Positions 57,906 through 64,000 of a DNA stretch of 64,000 nt are shown here, piece by piece. The translations under genes were made by a program, and so were the position numbers. Each line of letters starts with the position of its first letter. Positions within the stretch are counted from its first letter, which is position 1. Below the pieces are notes generated by a model. It did no database searches. It saw only the letters and a program-made list of their open reading frames with translations, and was not told where the DNA came from. Origin of the DNA: JBFHQE01 sp041592335 (GTDB taxonomy: Bacteria; Pseudomonadota; Gammaproteobacteria; Thiohalobacterales; Thiohalobacteraceae); the NCBI GenBank assembly GCA_041592335.1, contig JBFHQE010000012.1:1-64000 (forward strand), in the 5' to 3' direction.

Positions 57906-60335
57906 ATGAACGAAACCGAATACGCAGCGATTCCCGTTTTGCCCCTGCGCGATGTGGTGGTCTACCCGCACATGGTAATCCCCTTGTTCGTGGGCCGTGA
58001 AAAATCCATTCGCGCGCTGGATATCGCAATGCAGGCTGACAAGAAAATACTGCTGGTCGCCCAGAAAAGCGCCGATGTCGACGACCCCGGCGTGGATGAT
58101 ATTCATGAGATAGGCACTCTATCCAGCATCCTGCAGTTGCTGAAACTGCCCGATGGGACCGTCAAGGTATTGGTGGAAGGCGCCGAGCGTGTCCGCATCA
58201 AGCAATTCGTCGATCTGGACGAACATTTTTCGGCCGATGTTGAAAAAATTGAGCGTGCCTCGGCAGAGGAAGAGCGCGAGCTGGAAGTGCTGATGCGTTC
58301 CCTGATGAGCCTGTTCGATCAGTATGTGAAACTCAACAAGAAGGTGCCGCCGGAAATCCTGACATCACTGTCGGGTATTGACGATCCCAGCCGCCTGGCG
58401 GATACCATCGCCGCGCACATGTCACTCAAGCTGGAAGAGAAACAGCATATCCTGGAAATCGATTCCATTCGTGGACGTCTCGAACACCTGATGGGCCTGA
58501 TTGAAGGCGAGATCGACATTCTCCAGATCGAAAAGCGTATCCGTGGCCGCGTCAAGCAGCAGATGGAAAAAAGCCAGCGTGAGTATTATCTGAACGAACA
58601 GATGAAAGCGATCCAGAAGGAACTGGGTGAGCTTGAAGATGCGCCGAATGAAGTCGAGGAGCTGCAACAAAAAATCGACAAGGCCGGTATGAGCAAGGAA
58701 GCGCAGGAAAAGGCGCAGACCGAACTGAACAAGCTGAAGATGATGTCGCCCATGTCGGCAGAAGCCACCGTGGTGCGTAACTATATCGACTGGCTGGTCA
58801 GCGTGCCCTGGAAAAAGCGCACCAAGATTCGTCATGACCTGGCACTGGCCGAGCAGGTGCTGGAAGAAGACCACTACGGTCTGGAAAAAGTTAAGGAACG
58901 TATCCTGGAATACCTGGCGGTGCAGCAGCGCGTGCGCAAGCTGAAAGGGCCGATTCTGTGCCTGGTTGGACCGCCCGGCGTTGGTAAGACGTCGCTTGGT
59001 CGTTCTATCGCGCGTGCCACCAACCGCAAGTTTGTCCGTATGGCGTTGGGCGGTGTCCGAGACGAAGCCGAGATACGCGGTCACCGTCGTACTTACATAG
59101 GTTCACTGCCGGGCAAGATTGTGCAGAACCTGAGTAAGGTTGGTGTGCGTAATCCGCTGTACCTGCTGGATGAGATCGACAAGATGGCGATGGATTTCCG
59201 GGGCGATCCAAGTTCGGCGCTGCTGGAGGTGCTCGATCCGGAGCAGAACCACACCTTCGCCGATCACTATCTGGAAGTGGATTTCGACCTGTCCGACGTC
59301 ATGTTCGTGGCGACGTCCAACTCCTTTAATATTCCGGCACCGTTGCTGGATCGTATGGAAGTAATCCGCATTCCCGGTTATACCGAGGATGAAAAGATCA
59401 ACATTGCGAAGCGTTACCTGTTGCCCAAACAGATCAAGGCTAACGGTCTGAAAGAAGGCGAACTGGATGTTTCGGAGGAAACCCTGCGCGATGTTGTGCG
59501 TTTCTATACCCGTGAAGCAGGCGTGCGTAACCTGGAACGTGAAGTGGCCAAGATCTGCCGCAAGGTAGTGAAGCAACTGGTATTGAAAGAATCCGATGTT
59601 GAGAAAATCGAAGTTACGCCGGAAAACTTGGACGACTACCTGGGTGTGAAACGCTTCCGCTACGGTCTTGCCGAAGAGAACGACCAGGTCGGCCAGGTAA
59701 CAGGTCTGGCCTGGACAGAGGTTGGCGGTGAACTGCTAACGATAGAAGCCGCTATTGTGCCGGGTAAGGGCCGCTGGACACATACCGGGCAACTGGGCGA
59801 CGTTATGAAGGAATCCATTCAGGCCGCGACCACGGTTGTTCGCAGTCGTGCCGAATTGCTGGATATCGATCCGGATTTCTACCAGAACTACGACATCCAT
59901 GTTCACGTACCTGAAGGGGCGACACCCAAGGATGGGCCTTCCGCCGGTATCGGTATGTGTACCGCACTCGTATCTGCTTTGACTAATATACCGGTTAAAG
60001 CGAATGTCGCCATGACGGGTGAAATCACCTTGCGTGGCGAGGTGTTGCCGATCGGAGGTTTGAAGGAGAAGCTGCTGGCGGCTCACCGTGGCGGTATCGA
60101 AGTGGTGCTTATTCCGGATGAAAATCGCAAGGATCTGGCTGATATTCCGGATAATGTTAAAGAAAAACTGGATATCCGTCCGGTCAAGTGGATTGACCAG
60201 GTGCTGGAAGTGGCGCTGACGCATATGCCAACTCCGCGTGTCAAGGAAGCGGGCGAGAAACCAGCGGAAGCGGAAAGCTCCAGTAAAAAGAAATCAGCGA
60301 AGGGTAAAGGTAAGTCCAGCGTAACTGCACATTAA
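57906..60335 (+). CDS. lon: ATP-dependent protease Lon
   Basis: An 809-residue Lon protease. The N-terminal substrate domain starts IPVLPLRDVVVYPHMVIPLFVGREKSI, Walker A GPPGVGKT is at about 355-362, Walker B LLDEIDKM follows, and the Ser-Lys dyad is Ser679 (PKDGPSAG) and Lys722 (GGLKEK), identical in numbering to E. coli. The tail is lysine-rich. The ATG at 57906 has AGGA seven bases upstream and gives the usual N terminus; an in-frame ATG at 57888 is possible. A sigma-32-like promoter precedes it and a terminator follows. Confidence 0.97.
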   Translation: MNETEYAAIPVLPLRDVVVYPHMVIPLFVGREKSIRALDIAMQADKKILLVAQKSADVDDPGVDDIHEIGTLSSILQLLKLPDGTVKVLVEGAERVRIKQFVDLDEHFSADVEKIERASAEEERELEVLMRSLMSLFDQYVKLNKKVPPEILTSLSGIDDPSRLADTIAAHMSLKLEEKQHILEIDSIRGRLEHLMGLIEGEIDILQIEKRIRGRVKQQMEKSQREYYLNEQMKAIQKELGELEDAPNEVEELQQKIDKAGMSKEAQEKAQTELNKLKMMSPMSAEATVVRNYIDWLVSVPWKKRTKIRHDLALAEQVLEEDHYGLEKVKERILEYLAVQQRVRKLKGPILCLVGPPGVGKTSLGRSIARATNRKFVRMALGGVRDEAEIRGHRRTYIGSLPGKIVQNLSKVGVRNPLYLLDEIDKMAMDFRGDPSSALLEVLDPEQNHTFADHYLEVDFDLSDVMFVATSNSFNIPAPLLDRMEVIRIPGYTEDEKINIAKRYLLPKQIKANGLKEGELDVSEETLRDVVRFYTREAGVRNLEREVAKICRKVVKQLVLKESDVEKIEVTPENLDDYLGVKRFRYGLAEENDQVGQVTGLAWTEVGGELLTIEAAIVPGKGRWTHTGQLGDVMKESIQAATTVVRSRAELLDIDPDFYQNYDIHVHVPEGATPKDGPSAGIGMCTALVSALTNIPVKANVAMTGEITLRGEVLPIGGLKEKLLAAHRGGIEVVLIPDENRKDLADIPDNVKEKLDIRPVKWIDQVLEVALTHMPTPRVKEAGEKPAEAESSSKKKSAKGKGKSSVTAH

Positions 60336-60362
60336 CAAGTTTCGCTAAGCTGTTATTTCTAG

Positions 60363-60395
60363 AAAATGCGCAACCTTTGTTGCGCATTTTTTTTG
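60363..60395 (+). terminator. Intrinsic terminator after lon
   Basis: AAATGCGCAAC pairs with GTTGCGCATTT around four bases, followed by eight T in a row. Confidence 0.93.
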
Positions 60396-60403
60396 TTTTC
60401 CTG

Positions 60404-60432
60404 TTGACACTGCTATAGGGCGTGGGTAAAGT
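60404..60432 (+). promoter_or_regulatory. Promoter of hupB
   Basis: A consensus TTGACA, a 17-base spacer and TAAAGT, just after the lon terminator and about 87 bases before the hupB start. Confidence 0.8.
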
Positions 60433-60518
60433 CCTCCCCCTGTTTTGTGATAGCTTTACTTCGCTATACAAAAAAAGCATGTATTTTTCTTTTCCATTTT
60501 TACGAGGGGTTGCCTTTT

Positions 60519-60791
60519 ATGAACAAGACTGAATTGGTTGATGCCATTGCAGAGTCCGCTGACCTGAGCAAAGCTGATGCGAGTCGTGCAGTTGATGCAT
60601 TCATCAATACAGTGACGAACACTCTCAAGAATGGCGATCCTGTAACGGTTGTTGGCTTCGGTACTTTCGAAGTGCGTGACCGTGCAGCCCGCACTGGCCG
60701 TAATCCCCAGACCGGTGCAACCATCGAAATCAAAGCTTCACGCGCACCTGCATTTAAAGCTGGCAAAGCCCTAAAGGATGCAGTAAACTAG
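60519..60791 (+). CDS. hupB: DNA-binding protein HU-beta
   Basis: A 90-residue nucleoid protein that bends DNA as a dimer. MNKTELVDAIAESADLSKADASRAVDAF forms the helical body, and VGFGTFEVRDRAARTGRNPQTG is the beta-arm signature with the intercalating proline in RNPQTG. ATG 60519 is preceded by ACGAGGGG; the longer frame upstream is not used. The order lon-hupB-ppiD is conserved in gammaproteobacteria. Confidence 0.97.
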   Translation: MNKTELVDAIAESADLSKADASRAVDAFINTVTNTLKNGDPVTVVGFGTFEVRDRAARTGRNPQTGATIEIKASRAPAFKAGKALKDAVN

Positions 60792-60803
60792 CGCGCCTCT
60801 TCA

Positions 60804-60879
60804 GGGTGCTTAGCTCAGCTGGTAGAGCATCGCCCTTACAAGGCGAGGGTCGGGGGTTCGATCCCCTCAGCACCCACCA
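60804..60879 (+). tRNA. tRNA-Val(TAC)
   Basis: A 76-base cloverleaf, acceptor GGGTGCT/AGCACCC, anticodon loop CTTACAA (TAC), encoded CCA. It starts 12 bases after hupB and may be cotranscribed with it. Confidence 0.96.
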
Positions 60880-60887
60880 GTTCGCGC

Positions 60888-60964
60888 GGAGCGGTAGTTC
60901 AGTTGGTTAGAATACCGGCCTGTCACGCCGGGGGTCGCGGGTTCGAGCCCCGTCCGCTCCGCCA
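60888..60964 (+). tRNA. tRNA-Asp(GTC)
   Basis: A 77-base cloverleaf, acceptor GGAGCGG/CCGCTCC, anticodon loop CTGTCAC (GTC), encoded CCA. Eight bases after tRNA-Val; GUN anticodon, so it is a substrate of the queA/tgt pathway in this window. Confidence 0.96.
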
Positions 60965-60972
60965 CTATTATT

Positions 60973-61001
60973 AAGGCGTCCTTCTTGAAGGACGCCTTTT
61001 T
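60973..61001 (+). terminator. Intrinsic terminator after tRNA-Val and tRNA-Asp
   Basis: AAGGCGTCCTT pairs with AAGGACGCCTT around a four-base loop, followed by TTTTAG. Confidence 0.92.
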
Positions 61002-61072
61002 AGTTTGTAAAGTCGGTTTTCCTGAACCGTATAACGATAAACCATCCACCTGAGAAGATTTAGGGAATTTCT

Positions 61073-62992
61073 ATGCTGCAGGCAATTCGGGATAAAACCA
61101 CCGGTATCATCGCTTGGCTGATCATTGGCTTGCTGGTGGTCGTGTTTTCACTCTGGGGTATTGAGTCGTACCTGCGTAACGAAACCACCATCTATGCGGC
61201 AAAAGTGAACGACGTCGAAATATCCGTGCAGGATTTCCGCTTCGGGCTGCGTCAGCAGGCCAACCGCCTGCAAATGATGTACGGCTCGCAGTTTGATCGT
61301 TCCATGATCAATTCCGCTGAATTCAAGGAAGGCGTCCTGAACGGCCTGGTTGAGCAGGAAGTGCTGGTGCAGGCCGCAGGCGAAGCCGGCATGGTGATCA
61401 GCGATGGTTTCCTGCGGGCGCAAATTCACGGGATGAAAGAGTTCCAGAACGAGCAGGGCGAATTCGATCCGGAAAAATACCAGCGATTACTGGATAGCCA
61501 AGGAATTCCGGCCACCCTGTTTGAACGCGAAATGCGTCGTCAGTTACTGGTCAGCCAGTTGGCCAGTTCGGTTTCCGGGACAGCCATCGTAACCGACCCG
61601 ACCATTGACCAGGGATTGAGATTGCAGGGCCAGACGCGTGACGTGCAGTATGTCTCGCTGGCGGTTGCGCCACGGATAGCTTCGATCCCGGTTACGGAGG
61701 AAGAGATAGGCGCTTTCTACGAAGAAAATAAATCCCGCTTCGTTGAACCTGAACAGATTCAGCTGGCCTACCTGGATCTGAATCTGGATGACATTGCGAC
61801 CTCCGTCGAGGTGACTGATGATGAAGTGCGCGCCTTGTATGAGCAACAGAAGGCCAGCCTGGTTTCCGATGAACAGCGCCGGGCACGCCACATCCTGATC
61901 AAGCTGGACGCGGATGCCGATGAATCGACGCAACTGGCCGCGGAAGCCAAGGCCAGGCAACTGATTGATCAACTCAAATCCGGGGCAGATTTTGTCGAGC
62001 TGGCGAAACAGGAGTCGGATGACCCGGGTTCCGCCAGTCAGGGCGGGGATCTGGGCTTTTTCGGCCGGGGTGTTATGGTTCCGGAGTTTGAAGAAGCCGT
62101 GTTTGCCATGGGTGAAAACGAGATCACCGATGAGCCGGTGCGCTCCAGCTTCGGTCTGCACGTTATTCAGGTGACTGGCATTCAGGCCGGTGAAATTCCG
62201 GCGTTTGACGAAGTGAAGGATAAGCTGAAAAAACAGGCGCAGCGTACGGCAGCAGAAGACCAGTTTTATGAACTGTCCGAATTGTTGGGCACGCACAGTT
62301 TCGAGTCACCGGATACCCTGTCGGTAGCGGCGGAGCAAACCGGGCTGGAAATCAAAACCTCGGACTGGTTCCCCAAGACCGGTGGCAGCGGCATTGCGGC
62401 TTACCCCAATGTCACGGCGGCGGCCTTCAGCGAAGATGTGCTGGATGAACGCAACAACAGCCAGATGCTGGAACTGTCCCCGACGCGGGTAGTGGTGGTG
62501 CGGGTGAAGGAACACAAGGCGGCAGAGCAAATTGCACTGGATAATGTTCGTGAACCGATTCGCAGCCAGTTACAGCGCGATAAGGCGGCCGAGACAGTCA
62601 AGCTGGAAGGTGAGGCCATGCTGGCCGAGCTCGAATCCGGCAAGGATCTGGCGACACTGGCAGCGGCTAAGGAACTGGAGGTCAAAACCGTTGATAGCCT
62701 GACCCGCAGCGATGCCAAGGAAGACCGAATGCTGGTGGCGGAAGCTTTCCGTGCGCCACGCCGTAATGATAACCAGCCAAGCGTCACCGGCTTCACCCTG
62801 CGCAATGGAGATTACATTGTGATGGCTGTGTCCGGTATCGAGGATGGCGTGGTGGATGGGTTTAACGAGGCAGACAAAATGGCATTTCGCCGCAACATGA
62901 CCCAATTGCTGGGTCGAGCCGAGATGCAGGCGCTGCTGGCCAGCCTGAAGGCCAGGGCAGAGATCGATCTCAATCTTGAGGCGGTGTTGTAA
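61073..62992 (+). CDS. ppiD: Periplasmic folding chaperone PpiD (SurA/parvulin type)
   Basis: A 639-residue inner-membrane-anchored chaperone. A single helix (about residues 12-30, IIAWLIIGLLVVVFSLWGI) is followed by a SurA-like N-terminal domain and a parvulin domain at about 266-370 (RARHILIKL, GGDLGFFGRGVMVPEFEEAVF, SSFGLHVIQV), then a helical C-terminal part. PpiD sits at the SecYEG exit and helps newly exported proteins, linking it to secDF. It follows hupB and two tRNAs. Confidence 0.95.
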   Translation: MLQAIRDKTTGIIAWLIIGLLVVVFSLWGIESYLRNETTIYAAKVNDVEISVQDFRFGLRQQANRLQMMYGSQFDRSMINSAEFKEGVLNGLVEQEVLVQAAGEAGMVISDGFLRAQIHGMKEFQNEQGEFDPEKYQRLLDSQGIPATLFEREMRRQLLVSQLASSVSGTAIVTDPTIDQGLRLQGQTRDVQYVSLAVAPRIASIPVTEEEIGAFYEENKSRFVEPEQIQLAYLDLNLDDIATSVEVTDDEVRALYEQQKASLVSDEQRRARHILIKLDADADESTQLAAEAKARQLIDQLKSGADFVELAKQESDDPGSASQGGDLGFFGRGVMVPEFEEAVFAMGENEITDEPVRSSFGLHVIQVTGIQAGEIPAFDEVKDKLKKQAQRTAAEDQFYELSELLGTHSFESPDTLSVAAEQTGLEIKTSDWFPKTGGSGIAAYPNVTAAAFSEDVLDERNNSQMLELSPTRVVVVRVKEHKAAEQIALDNVREPIRSQLQRDKAAETVKLEGEAMLAELESGKDLATLAAAKELEVKTVDSLTRSDAKEDRMLVAEAFRAPRRNDNQPSVTGFTLRNGDYIVMAVSGIEDGVVDGFNEADKMAFRRNMTQLLGRAEMQALLASLKARAEIDLNLEAVL

Positions 62993-63017
62993 CTTCACCT
63001 GACAGGGGGCACCTGAT

Positions 63018-64000
63018 TTGAAACTGCACTGGCAGATCCTGGTCGCACTGGCGCTTGCAGTGATTGCAGGCACGGTAACCGGTCAGGATGCCAGTCTGTT
63101 CGGCGTCACCTTCTACCAGATCTACGAATTCTTCGGTGCCCTGTTTATGAATGCACTGAAGATGATCATAGTTCCACTCATCATCTCTTCCATTATTACC
63201 GGTATCGCGGGCGTCGGCAGCGGTAGCGCCGTGGGGCGTCTCGGGGGCAAGACACTCGTTTATTACGCGAGCACCAGCCTGCTGGCGATCCTGGTAGGCC
63301 TGTTCATGGTAAACCTGTTCCAGCCGGGCATAGTGGATGGTCAGCCTGCCAGGGATATGATCGGTCTCAGCGCGGATACAGAGTCCGTTACGGCAAAAGT
63401 GGAAGGCAGGGGCGCGGGCGACGTGGTCGAGATTTTCCTGCGTATGATTCCGCCAAATGTGGTCTCTGCCGCAGCCAACGGGCAGATGCTGGGACTGATT
63501 TTCTTCAGTCTGCTCTATGGTTATTTCATGTCGCGCATCGCCGATGAATATGCCGAGCCACAGTTTAATTTCTGGCAGGGTGTGTTCGAGATCATGATGC
63601 GTATAACCGACCTGGTGATGCGATTCGCGCCGATCGGGGTGTTCGCCCTGGTCGCCAAGGTGGTGGCAACCACCGGGCTGGAAGCCTTCAAACCGCTACT
63701 GGTGTTCTTCCTGACCACGCTTGCTGCGTTGGCGTTCCATTTTCTGATCACCATGCCTTTGATCCTGTCGCTGGTTGCACGCGTGAACCCCCTGCGACAT
63801 TACCAGGCCATGGTGCCGGCATTATTGACTTCCTTTTCCACAGCTTCATCCTCGGCAACCTTGCCGATCACCATGGAATGCGTGGAGAAGAATGCCGGGG
63901 TTTCGAATCGCACCACCAGCTTTGTGTTGCCGCTCGGTGCGACCGTGAACATGGACGGTACGGCCTTGTATGAATGCGTCGCGGCAATGTTTATCGCGCA
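63018..64000 (+). CDS. Dicarboxylate/amino acid:cation symporter (DAACS), 3' end cut by window
   Basis: A TTG at 63018 with AGGGGG eight bases upstream starts MKLHWQILVALALAVIAG and the frame stays open to the window end (about 327 codons seen). Motifs of the DAACS/GltP family are present: LFMNALKMIIVPLIISSII near residue 45, the serine-rich SFSTASSSATLPITMECV and the sodium/substrate site LGATVNMDGTALYE. These carriers import glutamate, aspartate or C4-dicarboxylates with H+ or Na+. Substrate is not decided. It lies 25 bases after ppiD. Confidence 0.9.
   Translation, partial: MKLHWQILVALALAVIAGTVTGQDASLFGVTFYQIYEFFGALFMNALKMIIVPLIISSIITGIAGVGSGSAVGRLGGKTLVYYASTSLLAILVGLFMVNLFQPGIVDGQPARDMIGLSADTESVTAKVEGRGAGDVVEIFLRMIPPNVVSAAANGQMLGLIFFSLLYGYFMSRIADEYAEPQFNFWQGVFEIMMRITDLVMRFAPIGVFALVAKVVATTGLEAFKPLLVFFLTTLAALAFHFLITMPLILSLVARVNPLRHYQAMVPALLTSFSTASSSATLPITMECVEKNAGVSNRTTSFVLPLGATVNMDGTALYECVAAMFIA

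Overview
The window is chromosomal DNA of a gammaproteobacterium. Three blocks of gene order point to this: queA-tgt-yajC-secD-secF; leuC-leuD-leuB-asd-fimV-truA-trpF-trpB-trpA-accD-folC-dedD-cvpA-purF-metZ; and lpxH-ppi-gltX-cysS...folD-tRNAs-tig-clpP-clpX-lon-hupB-tRNAs-ppiD. The order resembles Pseudomonas, but trpBA sits between trpF and accD and gltX stands where Pseudomonas has glnS. A Chromatiales-like or other sulfur-oxidiser-type lineage fits better; that placement is an inference from synteny alone. Almost all of the window is dense core genome, and no gene-free stretch exceeds about 215 bases.

Region by region. 1-640 is the edge of an accessory island. The end of an IS3-family element (start of orfA, minus strand) lies directly against the 3' part of a retron-type reverse transcriptase gene that it appears to have cut in two. 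The fragment lies downstream of a tRNA-Leu(CAA) gene, a classic integration site. 816-6175 holds tRNA queuosine modification (queA, tgt) and the Sec accessory complex (yajC, secD, secF). 6181-7279 holds an ATP-grasp enzyme and a divergent, very small secreted peptide gene. 7379-14265 is a complete minor pilin operon on the minus strand (fimT/fimU, pilV, pilW, pilX, pilY1, pilY2, pilE) closed by an intrinsic terminator. 14479-18214 (minus) holds two small unknown genes, suhB, psd, a PCuAC copper chaperone and a Sco copper chaperone. 18287-24251 (mostly plus) holds prmB, hemN behind an FNR/Anr-type box, aroC, a REC plus Hpt phosphorelay pair and an MFS transporter. 24248-42085 holds a LysR regulator divergent from the leu genes, then the long biosynthetic series to metZ, whose leader carries a SAM-II riboswitch followed by a terminator. 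42098-46723 holds a glycerate kinase, a ferritin-like DUF455 protein, unknowns, lpxH and a cyclophilin. 46841-64000 holds gltX, cysS, a small membrane protein, a GGDEF/EAL protein, folD, seven tRNAs in two groups, tig-clpP-clpX-lon (lon with a sigma-32-like promoter), hupB, ppiD and the start of a dicarboxylate/amino-acid:cation symporter cut by the window edge.

Together the genes serve type IV pili (minor pilins, FimV), protein export and quality control (SecDF, trigger factor, ClpXP, Lon, PpiD), copper delivery to cytochrome oxidase (PCuAC, Sco), and leucine, tryptophan, methionine, purine and haem synthesis. The observations most worth a second look are the IS-split retron-like reverse transcriptase at the tRNA-Leu junction and the SAM-II riboswitch with its terminator. 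Several cis-regulatory sites and three families of short palindromic repeats can also be read directly from the sequence. No CRISPR array, phage or intact defence system is visible.
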